From contig NZ_JANUCA010000003.1 in NCBI RefSeq assembly GCF_024807145.1, positions 1 through 64,000 of the forward strand: a DNA stretch of 64,000 bases. The letters are read 5' to 3'. The stretch's first letter is position 1. Each line of letters begins with the position of its first letter. Under the pieces are notes generated by a model that saw nothing but the letters and a program-made list of their open reading frames with translations, was not told the origin of the DNA and made no database searches. This DNA comes from Microbacterium sp. AK031. Lineage in GTDB: Bacteria > Actinomycetota > Actinomycetes > Actinomycetales > Microbacteriaceae. The translations under genes were made by a program, and so were the position numbers. Below are positions 51,556-60,910 of this stretch, piece after piece.

Positions 51556-53037
51556 ATGGAATCAATGATGAGACCTTCCCCTCGCTCTGCGGACGTCGTT
51601 GTGGTGGGCGGTGGCGGCTCCGGACTAGCAACTGCCGTGGCCGCGGCCGAAGGAGGTGCTCGAGTGATTCTGCTGGAGCGCCGGCCGGCCGTCGGAGGCA
51701 CTACGGCGCTGTCGATCGGGTCTCTGACCGCCGCTGATACGAGTTACCAGCGGCGTCGCGGCATCCGTGACAACGCGGACGACCTCGTTGAGGACATGTG
51801 GAAGTTCGATGAGACGCTTCTCACCGGAGACGCGCCGAGCCTGCGTCGGCTCTATGCTCGCGAATCGTCGGCGACCCTCGATTGGCTGATTCGGCATGGG
51901 GTGGCGTTCGCCGGTCCTTTCCCCGAGCCGCCGCACCGTGTGCCGCGGATGCACAATGTCATCCCCAACTCGCGTAGCTACATCGCGCGGCTGCACGAGG
52001 CTGCGGTGAAGGGCGGGGTGTTGATCGTGACCCGCGCGGAGGTCGATCGGCTCGTCGTCGAGGACGGCACCGTGGTGGGCGTTCACGCTGCTGTCGACGG
52101 CGAGGATGCCGAGTTCCGAGCCGAGCGCGGCGTCGTGCTCGCCAGCGGCGACTTCAGCGGAAACTCTGATATGCGCGCGGAGCATCTGTCGAACAGTGCC
52201 GCCGCCGCCGTTCCCGTGAACCCGGATGCGCAGGGCTTCGGCCATCGCCTCGCGGCGGATGCCGGAGCAGAGCTGAAGAACATGGATTTGTTATTTGGTC
52301 CGCAGTTGCGTTTCCCCGCATCGCCCAAGCCGGGCCTTCTGGACCGGCTGCCCACCTGGCGCTGGCTGTGCCGGCTGGAGGCGCTCGTCGCGAACAACGT
52401 TCCGCCCGCTCTCTTGCGCCCGGTCGTGAAGTCGCTGCTGGTGTCGCACATGTCGCCCACCGACACGATGTTCCGTCGCGGCGCGATCCTGGTGAACGCC
52501 AAGGGGGAGCGCTTCGGTAAAGAGGAGTCTCCCGCCGCCGAGCTGGCACTGCAGCCGGACGGCCGGGGCTTCCTCGTCTTCGACGGCCGTATCGCGGCCG
52601 AGTTCGACACTCCACCTCAGCACATCTCGACGGCGCCCGGCATCGCCTTCGCGTACCTCAAGGACTACCGAAAGGGGCGCCCCGATCTCATTACGAGAGC
52701 GGCATCCCCGAAGGATCTTGCCGCGAAGTTCGGGTTCGATCCCGCGACCATCGCTGCCGCCGTCGACTCGAGCGATCTGAGCGGTGAGCTCATCGTCCTC
52801 GGTCCCGTGTACAGCATGCTGACGGTCACCGAGGGCTCCATCGCTGTGGACGAGGAGTTGCGGGTTCTCCGCGCCGATGGCTCGACCGTCCGCGGGCTCT
52901 TCGCCGTCGGCGGGGTCGGACAGGGCGGGATGCTCCTCAAAGGCCACGGTCACCACATCGGCTGGGCGATGACGTCCGGCCGCCTCGCCGGCACAGCGCT
53001 CGCGCGCACCGCATCCGTACCCGCTACCAACAAATGA
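51556..53037 (+). CDS. FAD-dependent oxidoreductase (fumarate reductase/ketosteroid dehydrogenase type)
   Basis: A flavoprotein of about 493 residues with the FAD_binding_2 fold. The Rossmann motif VVVGGGGSGLATAVAAAEGGARVILLE is at about residues 14-40, then GGTTALSIGS, and the closing FAD segment GGVGQGGMLLKGHGHHIGWAMTSGRLAG near the end. Starts at ATG 51556, 51565 or 51568 are possible; a long upstream extension would cross the operator and is unlikely. Such enzymes introduce or reduce a C=C bond next to a carbonyl or carboxylate. It is coupled to the RraA-like gene. Confidence 0.85.
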   Translation: MESMMRPSPRSADVVVVGGGGSGLATAVAAAEGGARVILLERRPAVGGTTALSIGSLTAADTSYQRRRGIRDNADDLVEDMWKFDETLLTGDAPSLRRLYARESSATLDWLIRHGVAFAGPFPEPPHRVPRMHNVIPNSRSYIARLHEAAVKGGVLIVTRAEVDRLVVEDGTVVGVHAAVDGEDAEFRAERGVVLASGDFSGNSDMRAEHLSNSAAAAVPVNPDAQGFGHRLAADAGAELKNMDLLFGPQLRFPASPKPGLLDRLPTWRWLCRLEALVANNVPPALLRPVVKSLLVSHMSPTDTMFRRGAILVNAKGERFGKEESPAAELALQPDGRGFLVFDGRIAAEFDTPPQHISTAPGIAFAYLKDYRKGRPDLITRAASPKDLAAKFGFDPATIAAAVDSSDLSGELIVLGPVYSMLTVTEGSIAVDEELRVLRADGSTVRGLFAVGGVGQGGMLLKGHGHHIGWAMTSGRLAGTALARTASVPATNK

Positions 53038-53747
53038 GAAGAGAGATGACCTCCATGAGCAGCACCCGACCCCTGGCCGATTCCGAACACGAGTTCCTGC
53101 TTGGCGTCGACAGCCCGACCGTCGCCAATGCGATCGAGAGGTTCGCTATCCGCGACCGCACCGAGGGCTTCATCGGCGGCAATGTGCAGTGCGTCTTCCC
53201 CGATCTCGGATCGATGGTCGGACGCGCCCTCACCGTGACGATGTCGGATGCTCCCGGCCCGCCCGCGCAGCGCGAGGGGTACTGGCGCATGTGGGAGGCG
53301 CTCGAAGCGTTGGAGGGGCCGGTCGTCCTCGTAATAGCGGATGCCAGCGGCGCTCCCGAGCGGGTCGCCTACTCGGGTGAGATCATGTCCCGTCTCGCGC
53401 AGAAGCTGGGAGCCGTCGGCATGGTGACCGACGGCGCATTGCGTGATGTCGCCGAGGTGGGTGAGATCGGTTTCCACTACTTCATGCGCTACCCGGTGGT
53501 GTCGCACGCGAACTACGAGATCGTGTCCGTGGGCGACCCCGTCAACATCGACGGCCAGCGCATCGTCACGGGAGACCTTCTGCACGGCGATCGGAACGGC
53601 ATCGTCGTCATTCCGTGGGAGACCCTCGACCGCCTCCCTGAAGAGGTCGCGACCGTCCGCCGCGTCGAGCGCACCGACATGGACCTGATCGCCAGCGACG
53701 GCTTCACCCTCGACGCGTACAAGGCACACCGGGGATACGGGTCCTGA
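53034..53747 (+). CDS. RraA-like / 4-hydroxy-4-methyl-2-oxoglutarate aldolase family protein
   Basis: A protein of up to 237 residues of the RraA/HMG-aldolase fold. The Arg and Asp of the metal-pyruvate site are in MVTDGALRDV. HMG/CHA aldolases split 4-hydroxy-4-methyl-2-oxoglutarate or decarboxylate oxaloacetate, while RraA itself inhibits RNase E; the enzymatic role fits this catabolic setting. The first ATG overlaps the FAD oxidoreductase stop (ATGA); ATGs at 53046 and 53055 are alternatives. A terminator follows. Confidence 0.85.
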   Translation: MRREMTSMSSTRPLADSEHEFLLGVDSPTVANAIERFAIRDRTEGFIGGNVQCVFPDLGSMVGRALTVTMSDAPGPPAQREGYWRMWEALEALEGPVVLVIADASGAPERVAYSGEIMSRLAQKLGAVGMVTDGALRDVAEVGEIGFHYFMRYPVVSHANYEIVSVGDPVNIDGQRIVTGDLLHGDRNGIVVIPWETLDRLPEEVATVRRVERTDMDLIASDGFTLDAYKAHRGYGS

Positions 53748-53752
53748 ACCCA

Positions 53753-53804
53753 CAGGTTCCTGCAGAAGGAAGCCGGATCTTCGGCTATTCCTGCAGGAAA
53801 CCTG
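53753..53804. terminator. Bidirectional terminator between the RraA-like and MocA-like genes
   Basis: CAGGTTCCTGCAG (53753-53765) pairs with CTGCAGGAAACCTG (53791-53804) with one bulged base, and an inner GCCG/CGGC stem extends it. It lies six bases past the RraA-like stop and six before the stop of the converging gene. Confidence 0.8.
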
Positions 53805-53810
53805 ATCGGG

Positions 53811-54776
53811 CTACCGCCGCACGACATCCTTGAGGATGACGTCTATGACCTCTGCCGTCCCGAGCGCCGAGCGACCGGTGCTCGGGCATTCCCCTCTGCC
53901 GGCGAGCTCGTCGATGATCGTCTGCACGAGGGGCTGGTGCGCGTGCGGCGGGTCTTCGATCCACAGTTCCTGCTTCTCGCCGCCGCGCGTGACCCGCACG
54001 GCGTCGTGGGACGAGACCGAAAAGCTCACCGTTCCCGCCGAGCCGATGACTGTTGTGACGTCCTCCTCGGCATCCGCGTTGAAGCACCAGGTCCCGCTGC
54101 CGACAACGCCGTTCGCGAAGCGGTACGAGGCCGAGACAGTGTCCTCCAGCGGTCCTAGGTTGCCGTGGGACGAGGCGAATCCGCGCACCTCATCCATCGG
54201 CCCGAAGAGGAAGTGCAGGAAGTCGATCGCATGACAGGTGGCGTCGAAGAAGTAGCCGCCTCCGGAGAGGCCAGGAGTATTCTGCCACGCATCCGGTCGC
54301 GCCTCCTGGAACCGGCGCGACTCCACCGCGCGGATATCGCCGATCGCACCCTCGTCGATCAGCTCCTTGACCCGCAGGAATCGAGGGAGCGCGCGCCGGT
54401 AGTACGCCACCCACAGCGGAACACCGGCACGGTCGCAGGCATCCTGCATCTCACGGCACTCCTGGGCGCTGCGCGCCATCGGCTTCTCGACGTACACGGC
54501 CTTGCCTGCCTCGGCGGCCCGGAGGGCGTACTCGTGATGAGATGCGGGATGCGTAGCGATGTACACCGCATCGATGTCGGCGGCTAGCAGGATCGCATCC
54601 GCATCGTCATGCCAACGCGGCACCCCGTGGCGCCGCGCGTAGTCCTCGGCGAGAGACGCCGTCCGCCGCATCACGGCGACGAGCTCCGACCCCTTCGCCT
54701 TCTGTAGCGCCGGGCCGCTCTTCACCTCGGTAACATCACCGCAGCCGATGATGCCCCATCGCACGTTCTGCGTCAT
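53811..54776 (-). CDS. Gfo/Idh/MocA family oxidoreductase
   Basis: A 321-residue NAD(P)-dependent dehydrogenase acting on sugars or polyols. The Rossmann motif GIIGCGDVTEVKSG is at about 8-21 and the catalytic EKPMA lies near residue 98. The C-terminal alpha/beta domain is complete. A strong GGAGGTGCGTCG ribosome site precedes the ATG. It is the last gene of the transketolase-aldehyde dehydrogenase operon, so it probably works on a related sugar or sugar acid. Confidence 0.9.
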   Translation of the reverse strand: MTQNVRWGIIGCGDVTEVKSGPALQKAKGSELVAVMRRTASLAEDYARRHGVPRWHDDADAILLAADIDAVYIATHPASHHEYALRAAEAGKAVYVEKPMARSAQECREMQDACDRAGVPLWVAYYRRALPRFLRVKELIDEGAIGDIRAVESRRFQEARPDAWQNTPGLSGGGYFFDATCHAIDFLHFLFGPMDEVRGFASSHGNLGPLEDTVSASYRFANGVVGSGTWCFNADAEEDVTTVIGSAGTVSFSVSSHDAVRVTRGGEKQELWIEDPPHAHQPLVQTIIDELAGRGECPSTGRSALGTAEVIDVILKDVVRR

Positions 54777-54808
54777 CGACGCACCTCCTGCTTCGCTGCC
54801 GCACCGGG

Positions 54809-56242
54809 TCAGATCGAGAGACCGATGTACTTCTCCTCCATGAACTCCAGGATGCCCTCGGAACCGCCCTCGCGGCCGAGACCGCTCTGCTTCACGCCGC
54901 CGAAGGGCGCCGCGGGGTCGCTGAGCACGCCGCGGTTCACACCGACCATCCCCGCCTCCAGGCGATGGGCCACGCTCATCGCCTGCTCCTCGGCGCCGAA
55001 GACGTAGGCGATCAGGCCGTACTCGGTGTCGTTCGCCATGCGGATGGCGTCGTCGACATCATCGAAGGCCACGACGGCGGCGACCGGCCCGAAGATCTCC
55101 GTGCGGTTGATCTCACTGCCGTGGGCCACGTCGACGAGCACGGTCGGTTCGTAGAACGCCCCGTCCTCACGTGCGCCGCCCCCGCGCACCACCTGTGCGC
55201 CTTCCGCGGCAGCCCGCGTGACCAGGTCCGCGACCTTGTCACGCTCGCCGCGAGAGACGAGGGCCCCCAGAGCATTGTCCCGATCGATGCCGGGGCCGAC
55301 GCGGTACTCGTCGAGGGCGCCGCTCAGCAACTCCACGAACTCGTCGTGTAGCGAACGGTGCACGTAGAAGCGGTTGGCCGCGGTGCAGGCCGATCCGCCG
55401 TTGCGCATCTTGGCCTGGACGGCTCCCGCGACCGCACTGTCCAAATCGGCGCCCTCGAGCACAAGGAGCGGAGCGTTCCCGCCGAGCTCCATCGACGAGC
55501 TGATGATGGAGTCAGCGGCCTCATGCAGCAGGAGCCGCCCGACCTCGGTCGATCCGGTGAAGGAGAGCTTGCGTACCGCCCGCTGTCGCATCATCACGCT
55601 CACGGCGGGGCCGGTCGGCACGGGCGTGACCAGGTTCACGACGCCCTTGGGCACTCCGGCGCGATTGAGGATGTCGACGATGCGCGCCGCGGTTAGTGGC
55701 GTTTCGCGGGCGGGCTTGAGAATGGCGGTGCAGCCGGCGGCGAGCGCCGGACCTAGTTTGCGCGTCGCCATGGCCGCGGGAAAGTTCCATGGCGTGACCA
55801 GCAGCGCGACGCCGATCGGCTCCCTCGTCACGATGATGCGCTTGTCACCCCGCGGCGACAACCGGTAGTCCCCCGGTACCCGCACGGCCTCCTCGGAGAA
55901 CCAGCGGAAGAACTCGTTGGCGTAGTCGACCTCGGTCAGCGCGTCCGCGAAGGACTTGCCGTTCTCGCGGACGATGATCTCGGCGATCTCCTCCCGCTCC
56001 TCGCGCATGATCTCGAAGGCGCGGCGCAGGAGCTCGCTGCGATCGCGCGGCGCCGTTCGCGACCAGCCCGCGAACGCCCGATCGGCGGCATCCACCGCTG
56101 CCAGGCAGTCGCCCTCGCTCGCGATGGCGAAGCGGGCGAGCTCCGAGAAGTCGGACGGATCGACCACGGCGAAGCTCTCGCCGTGGTCGCCGTCGCGCCA
56201 CTCCCCGTCGATGAACAGCTGCGAGATGTACTCCTCAGACAT
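54809..56242 (-). CDS. NAD(P)-dependent aldehyde dehydrogenase (succinate-semialdehyde type)
   Basis: A 477-residue aldehyde dehydrogenase. The landmarks are PWNFPAAMATRKLGPALAAG, FTGSTEVG, the general base Glu in MELGGNAP and the catalytic Cys in NGGSACTAANR. The C-terminal PFGGVKQSGLGREGG is typical of the GabD/SSADH and glycolaldehyde group. GAAAGGACCAC precedes the ATG. It follows the transketolase genes by 28 bases and could oxidise glycolaldehyde or a short semialdehyde released by them. Confidence 0.92.
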   Translation of the reverse strand: MSEEYISQLFIDGEWRDGDHGESFAVVDPSDFSELARFAIASEGDCLAAVDAADRAFAGWSRTAPRDRSELLRRAFEIMREEREEIAEIIVRENGKSFADALTEVDYANEFFRWFSEEAVRVPGDYRLSPRGDKRIIVTREPIGVALLVTPWNFPAAMATRKLGPALAAGCTAILKPARETPLTAARIVDILNRAGVPKGVVNLVTPVPTGPAVSVMMRQRAVRKLSFTGSTEVGRLLLHEAADSIISSSMELGGNAPLLVLEGADLDSAVAGAVQAKMRNGGSACTAANRFYVHRSLHDEFVELLSGALDEYRVGPGIDRDNALGALVSRGERDKVADLVTRAAAEGAQVVRGGGAREDGAFYEPTVLVDVAHGSEINRTEIFGPVAAVVAFDDVDDAIRMANDTEYGLIAYVFGAEEQAMSVAHRLEAGMVGVNRGVLSDPAAPFGGVKQSGLGREGGSEGILEFMEEKYIGLSI

Positions 56243-56270
56243 GTGGTCCTTTCAGAACGGAGCGGATCGG

Positions 56271-57254
56271 TTAGTCGAAGGAGCGGCCGGCGAACTGTTG
56301 CACGGCATCCGTGATGTGCGCGCCAGTCAGCCCGAAGGCATCGAGCAGTTCGGTGGGGGCGCCGCTCTCGCCGTAGCGGTCCTCGACGCCGAGGCGCAGT
56401 AGCGGCCGGGGGAGGCGAGTTCCCAGCAGCTCCGCGACAGCGCCGCCGAAACCGCCGGCGATCTGGGCCTCCTCCGCGGTGACGATGCGCCCTGTCTTGC
56501 GGATGCTGGTGAGGATCGTCTCCTCGTCGAGGGGCTTGATAGTGGGCACGTGCAGCACCTCGGCGTCGATCCCGCGAGAGCTCAACGCCTCGGCGGCGAT
56601 GAGCAGCTCATACGTCATCGTCCCCGTGCCGGCCAGTGTCACATCCGATCCCTCCCGCAGCACATAGGCGCGGCCGATCTCGAACGGCGACTCCGCGGTG
56701 CTGAAGATCGGCGTTTTGTCACGGGCGAGGCGCAGGTACGTCGGCTGCCCGTTCGCCGCGAGGGCGATCGTGGCCTTCTCCGCCTCGATGCTATCTCCCG
56801 GGGCGATGACGACGATGTTGGGCATGACCCGCATGAGCGCGATGTCCTCCAGCATCTGATGCGTCGCCCCGTCGGGGCCGACGTTGAGACCGGCGTGCGA
56901 GCCGATCACCTTCACCGGCTGGTCGTTCAGCGCGGCCGTCGTCTTGATCTGCTCCCAGTTGCGTCCGGGGCTGAAGGCCGCGTAGCTGCTGGTGAATGGG
57001 ATCTTCCCCGCCAGCGCCATCCCGCTGGCGACGGTGACGAGGTTCTGCTCGGCGACGCCCACCTCGATGAAGCGGCCGGGGAACTCGTCCTGGAACAGGC
57101 TCATCTGGGTGCTGTCGGTGAGGTCGGCGCAGAGGGCGACGATGCGCTCGTCGTTACGGCCCGCTTCGAGCAGGCCGCGGCCGAAGCCAGCCCTGATCGG
57201 CTCGCGCTCGACATCGGGCGAGTGGATGGATTCGTTCAGCGGGTAGTCGCTCAC
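56271..57254 (-). CDS. Transketolase C-terminal subunit (split transketolase)
   Basis: A 327-residue protein with the pyrimidine-binding and C-terminal domains. The conserved Glu that activates thiamine pyrophosphate is in FIEVGVAEQNLVTVASGMA. It starts at a GTG that overlaps the stop of the N-terminal subunit (GTGA), so both halves are made in equal amount. Split transketolases are common in catabolic clusters and can use sugars other than the pentose-pathway set. Confidence 0.92.
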   Translation of the reverse strand: MSDYPLNESIHSPDVEREPIRAGFGRGLLEAGRNDERIVALCADLTDSTQMSLFQDEFPGRFIEVGVAEQNLVTVASGMALAGKIPFTSSYAAFSPGRNWEQIKTTAALNDQPVKVIGSHAGLNVGPDGATHQMLEDIALMRVMPNIVVIAPGDSIEAEKATIALAANGQPTYLRLARDKTPIFSTAESPFEIGRAYVLREGSDVTLAGTGTMTYELLIAAEALSSRGIDAEVLHVPTIKPLDEETILTSIRKTGRIVTAEEAQIAGGFGGAVAELLGTRLPRPLLRLGVEDRYGESGAPTELLDAFGLTGAHITDAVQQFAGRSFD

Positions 57255-58105
57255 GAGGGGCTTCCCTTCGGGGTGGTGAGGGCGAGGGCATTCAGCGCCT
57301 GCTCCAGCTGCGCGCCGTCCGGTGCTTTCCCGTGCCAGCGATAGTCGTACTCCATGAACGGCACACCCTTGCCGGGGATGGTGTGCGCGATGATCACGGT
57401 GGGCCGGTAAGTGACGGCCTTGGCGGTGCTCACGGCATCCAGGATCGCCTGCATGTTGTGGCCGTCGACCTCGAGGACGTGCCAGCCGAACGACTCCCAC
57501 TTGCCACGGAGGTCCTCCAGCGGCATGACGTCCTCGGTGGCGCCGTCGATCTGGATGTTGTTGCGGTCGACGAACCCGATCAACTGCTTCAGCCGGTACT
57601 TGCCGGCGAACATCGCGGCCTCCCAGATGTTGCCTTCGTTCAGCTCGCCGTCGCCCATCATCACATACACGAACCGCTGCGGATCCGGATCGATGTGCTG
57701 CAGCACGTAGGCGAACCCGGCCGCCTGCGAGAGCCCGCTGCCGAGCGGTCCGCTGGTGTTCTCCAGCCCCGGGAGCGAGACCCGTTCCGGGTGCCCCTGC
57801 AGACGGGAGCCGTAGCGGCGGAGGGTGTCGAGCTCCTCCAGCGGGAAGTATCCGGAGTGCGCCATCGCCGCGTACAGCACCGGCGCGGTATGCCCGTTGC
57901 TCAACAGGAAGATGTCGCGCCCGTCCCACTCGGGATCGGTCGGATCGTGCTTCAGGATGCGGAAGTACAGCGCGGTGAGGATGTCGGCCATGCCCAGCGG
58001 CCCCGCGCTGTGCCCGCTGCCCGCCTTCTCCAGCATCTGGACGATGGAACGGCGGATCTCCACCGCCTTGTCTTCGAGTTCACTCGTGCTCAGCTTGTTG
58101 CTCAC
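57251..58105 (-). CDS. Transketolase N-terminal subunit (split transketolase)
   Basis: A 284-residue thiamine-pyrophosphate-binding subunit. Active-site regions are GHSAGPLGMADILTALYF near residue 32, GHTAPVLY, GPLGSGLSQAAG and the cofactor motif GDGELNEGNIWEAA with the following NN pair. It heads the minus-strand operon and diverges from the IclR gene, with a near-perfect palindrome between them. Confidence 0.92.
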   Translation of the reverse strand: MSNKLSTSELEDKAVEIRRSIVQMLEKAGSGHSAGPLGMADILTALYFRILKHDPTDPEWDGRDIFLLSNGHTAPVLYAAMAHSGYFPLEELDTLRRYGSRLQGHPERVSLPGLENTSGPLGSGLSQAAGFAYVLQHIDPDPQRFVYVMMGDGELNEGNIWEAAMFAGKYRLKQLIGFVDRNNIQIDGATEDVMPLEDLRGKWESFGWHVLEVDGHNMQAILDAVSTAKAVTYRPTVIIAHTIPGKGVPFMEYDYRWHGKAPDGAQLEQALNALALTTPKGSPS

Positions 58106-58150
58106 CGGGGATCCGGTCCTTCCGACGACGTTGACGAAAATTTCATATAG

Positions 58151-58165
58151 CGCAATGCCATTACG
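58151..58165. promoter_or_regulatory. IclR-type operator candidate
   Basis: CGCAATGCCATTACG is a 15-base near-perfect palindrome (CGnAATGnCATTnCG). It lies in an AT-rich part of the 128-base gap between divergent transketolase and iclR genes, where an IclR regulator would be expected to act. Confidence 0.55.
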
Positions 58166-58233
58166 TATACTGAATTCTATAACGGCGCGGGGGGGTGGTC
58201 ACAACCTCCACCGGGTGACAGGGGAGACGAAGA

Positions 58234-59001
58234 ATGCCGGCGAATAGCGGAACGTACGAACTCAGCAGCGTCGATCGGGCGCTCACCGTGCTGTCGATCC
58301 TCGCCGTACGGCCGCGGATGCGCCTCGCCGAGCTCAGCGAGAAGCTTGAGGCCAATCCCAGCACCGTCCTGCGCGCCCTGCGCGTGCTCGAACGGCACGG
58401 ACTCGTCCGGCGCTCGCCCTCCGACATGGAGTACGTTCTGGGCACCCGCCTGGTCGAGCTCGGCCAGGCCGCCGTCGCATCCATCGACATCGTCCAGGCG
58501 CTTCGCCCGCTCGTGCGCCCGCTGGTCTCGGAGTTCCACGCCACCGCGCATATCGGCATGGTCCGCACGGGCATGGTCACCATCGTGGACAAGGTCGATC
58601 CGCCCGCGCCCACTGTCGGCTACTCGGCAGTCGGCACGCGGATGCCCCTGCACGCGACGGCGGGGGGCAAGGCCGCACTGGCGCTCGGCGGTCCGCCCCT
58701 GCTGGAGGAACTGGCCGGCACAGAGCTGCGCGCCTGCACCCCGCGCACGCTCACGAGCCTCGACGCCCTCTTGGTCGATCTCGACGCCACCCGCGATCGG
58801 CGCTTCAGCGTGGAGCGCGAGGAATACCACCTCGGATTCGGATGCGTTGGATCGGCGATGTCCGTTGAAGGCGACATCTACACCGTCAGCATCTCGGGTT
58901 CGCTGCTCGATCCCGGCACGCTGCAGGATTGCGGGGAGAAGCTGCGTACCGCTGTGGACGCCTTCCTCGCTCAGCATGTCGGGGCCGTCTCCGGTATATA
59001 A
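58234..59001 (+). CDS. IclR family transcriptional regulator
   Basis: A 255-residue regulator with an N-terminal winged helix (SSVDRALTVLSILAVRPRMRLAELSEKLEANPSTVLRALRVLERHGLV) and a C-terminal GAF-like effector domain (PLHATAGGKAALA is a typical block). GGGGAGACGAAGA precedes the ATG. It diverges from the split transketolase operon and converges with the DUF4862-like gene. It likely responds to an intermediate of the sugar-acid pathway encoded on both sides. Confidence 0.9.
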   Translation: MPANSGTYELSSVDRALTVLSILAVRPRMRLAELSEKLEANPSTVLRALRVLERHGLVRRSPSDMEYVLGTRLVELGQAAVASIDIVQALRPLVRPLVSEFHATAHIGMVRTGMVTIVDKVDPPAPTVGYSAVGTRMPLHATAGGKAALALGGPPLLEELAGTELRACTPRTLTSLDALLVDLDATRDRRFSVEREEYHLGFGCVGSAMSVEGDIYTVSISGSLLDPGTLQDCGEKLRTAVDAFLAQHVGAVSGI

Positions 59002-59006
59002 CGGGC

Positions 59007-59960
59007 TCAGAGGATCGCGGAGGTCGATGTCCGGGCGGCCTCGGTAAGAACACGCAGGTTGCCGCCGACGACATCGAGCCATTCCGACGGACCGGCGATC
59101 GCCGGTGCCTTCACCTTCACGCCGAGAAAGCGCAGCTGCGGCGCCTGCAGCGCGAGGGCGACGCAGCGCTGTGCCTGCTCGATCGTGAGGATGCTGGCAT
59201 CCGCGGCATCCGAGAGCGGACCTGCGCCCCACCCGCGAATCGGCACGTGCCGGTCGTCGAAGGCCGCCCCGTAGGCGCTCTCGACGGACGCGCAGCCGGA
59301 GAGGATCAACCCGGTGAGCGCCCCGGCGGAGACGGCGGCGGCGATATGGGTGGCGGGACCCTCGGCGTCGCGGGTCTCGATCGCCGAGCGTCCCCAATTG
59401 ATGACGATCCCGATGCCCTGCGACGTAGCGATGGCGAGCTCCTGCTCGAGGGAGAGGAAGCCCTTCGAGGGTTTGTGAAGGCCGGTGTCGGCGTCGCAGT
59501 GCTCGATCGCGAGCTCGGCACCCTTCCAATCCCAGGAGCGGATCTCCTCGAGGGAGCGGGCGAAGGCATCCGCCGACGAGAGGTGGCGTCCCGGGGCGCT
59601 GTGCAGCTGCACGGCATCGATGGATCTGCCGTCGGAGGAGTTCACCTGCTCGACGAACTCGCGCGCGCTCCGGATGAGGGCGACGGCCTCGCGCCGGGAG
59701 TCGTCATCGACGGAGGCCAGGCCCAGCGCTGGACGCTTCGGCAGGTCGGCCATCATCGCGGGAATGGTGGTCAGCACATGGCTGCCCGCGCTGCGGGCGA
59801 GGTAGGCCGGGTTCTGCCAGGGCGAGGAACCGCCGAAGTATGGCACTTCCAGCCCATCGACCTCGTCGAGGGCGAGTGCCCCCGACGTCAGCAGCTCGAA
59901 CTCTTCCTCTGACGCGAGCGGCCGCGGCGGTGTGCCGTACGAGCCGATGACGATCTTCAT
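59007..59960 (-). CDS. DUF4862-like TIM-barrel protein
   Basis: A 317-residue protein starting MKIVIGSYGTPP, which I recognise only as resembling the DUF4862 family of presumed sugar-isomerase-like barrels. Possible metal-site residues lie in QLHSAPG, AIEHCDAD and VINWGRSAIE. The ATG at 59960 has GGAGAACGC upstream; a start 14 codons earlier is less likely. It is the last gene of the PdxA-like operon. An isomerase or epimerase function is a guess from fold and context. Confidence 0.65.
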   Translation of the reverse strand: MKIVIGSYGTPPRPLASEEEFELLTSGALALDEVDGLEVPYFGGSSPWQNPAYLARSAGSHVLTTIPAMMADLPKRPALGLASVDDDSRREAVALIRSAREFVEQVNSSDGRSIDAVQLHSAPGRHLSSADAFARSLEEIRSWDWKGAELAIEHCDADTGLHKPSKGFLSLEQELAIATSQGIGIVINWGRSAIETRDAEGPATHIAAAVSAGALTGLILSGCASVESAYGAAFDDRHVPIRGWGAGPLSDAADASILTIEQAQRCVALALQAPQLRFLGVKVKAPAIAGPSEWLDVVGGNLRVLTEAARTSTSAIL

Positions 59961-60019
59961 GCGTGCGTTCTCCGATTCTCGGTGTTCGTGTGGGTCTGTC
60001 ATGCGGGAGCAGGCTCAGC

Positions 60020-60910
60020 TCAGGACTCGGGGAAGCCCTCGACGGCTGCGGCGCCGACGAGCACCGTGAGCATGGCGTTCATCGGAGTGGGGATGCCGCG
60101 GGCTCTGCCCCCGCGCACTACGGCGCCGTTGCGGGCTTCGACTTCCGTGCGCCTGCCCGCCAGCCGATCGGCGACGAGCGAGTTGAGGAACAGCGGCGGG
60201 TTCTGGCGCATCCGGTCCACCACGATATCCGGCAGATCGTCGCTCAGGATCGCGCCCTCGGCACGTCCGACGAGCACCGTCTCGGCGACGACGCCTCGGA
60301 TGAGTTCCGCGACCGGTTCCTGATGCGCGATGCCCGACGGCTGGCGCAGTGCGGCGCAGACTGCACCTGCCGAGTTGAGGCACAGTTTCGTCCATGCCGT
60401 CGTGACGAAGTCGGCGGTCACAGATAGGTCGATAGGCGAGCCGGCGAAGAGGTCGACGAACTCGTCGCCGTCGGGGCCGCTCGGCACGATGAGGGTCCCT
60501 GGCTTGCCCTGGCGGACGACGCCGTCGGGAAGGCGCTCCGCGGGGATGTCGACGACCACGGGGACGATCTGTTCGAGCGGGAGATAGGGGAGCAGTCGAG
60601 CGACCTGTTCGACGCCGTTCTGCAGCACCGCCACTCGGGTGGACGGACCGACGAGACCCTCGAGCCACGCCGAGGCCGCGTCGGTGTCGTAGGCCTTCAC
60701 CGCGAAGAGGACCCAGTCGACGGGCTTAGCCGCCGCCGGATCGGTCAGGACCGGCGGATCGACCTCCAGCATCCCGGACGGCGAATCGACCCGCAGCCCC
60801 TGCCGCGGACTCCGGGTGCAGACCACCACGTCGAGCCGCTCGTCCTGGACCAGCCAGGCGGCGACCGTGGAGCCGACGGCCCCGGGTCCCACCACTGCGA
60901 TAGAGGTCAT
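60020..60910 (-). CDS. Ketopantoate reductase-like (PanE/ApbA family) dehydrogenase
   Basis: A 296-residue NADPH-dependent 2-oxoacid reductase. The cofactor motif AVVGPGAVGSTVAAWL is at about 5-20, the catalytic Lys region is TTAWTKLCLNSAGAVCAAL and the C-terminal PTPMNAML is typical. PanE-family enzymes in catabolic operons often oxidise or reduce branched or acid-sugar 2-hydroxyacids rather than ketopantoate, and no other pantothenate gene is nearby. The ATG overlaps the stop of the 59-residue gene (ATGA). Confidence 0.85.
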   Translation of the reverse strand: MTSIAVVGPGAVGSTVAAWLVQDERLDVVVCTRSPRQGLRVDSPSGMLEVDPPVLTDPAAAKPVDWVLFAVKAYDTDAASAWLEGLVGPSTRVAVLQNGVEQVARLLPYLPLEQIVPVVVDIPAERLPDGVVRQGKPGTLIVPSGPDGDEFVDLFAGSPIDLSVTADFVTTAWTKLCLNSAGAVCAALRQPSGIAHQEPVAELIRGVVAETVLVGRAEGAILSDDLPDIVVDRMRQNPPLFLNSLVADRLAGRRTEVEARNGAVVRGGRARGIPTPMNAMLTVLVGAAAVEGFPES

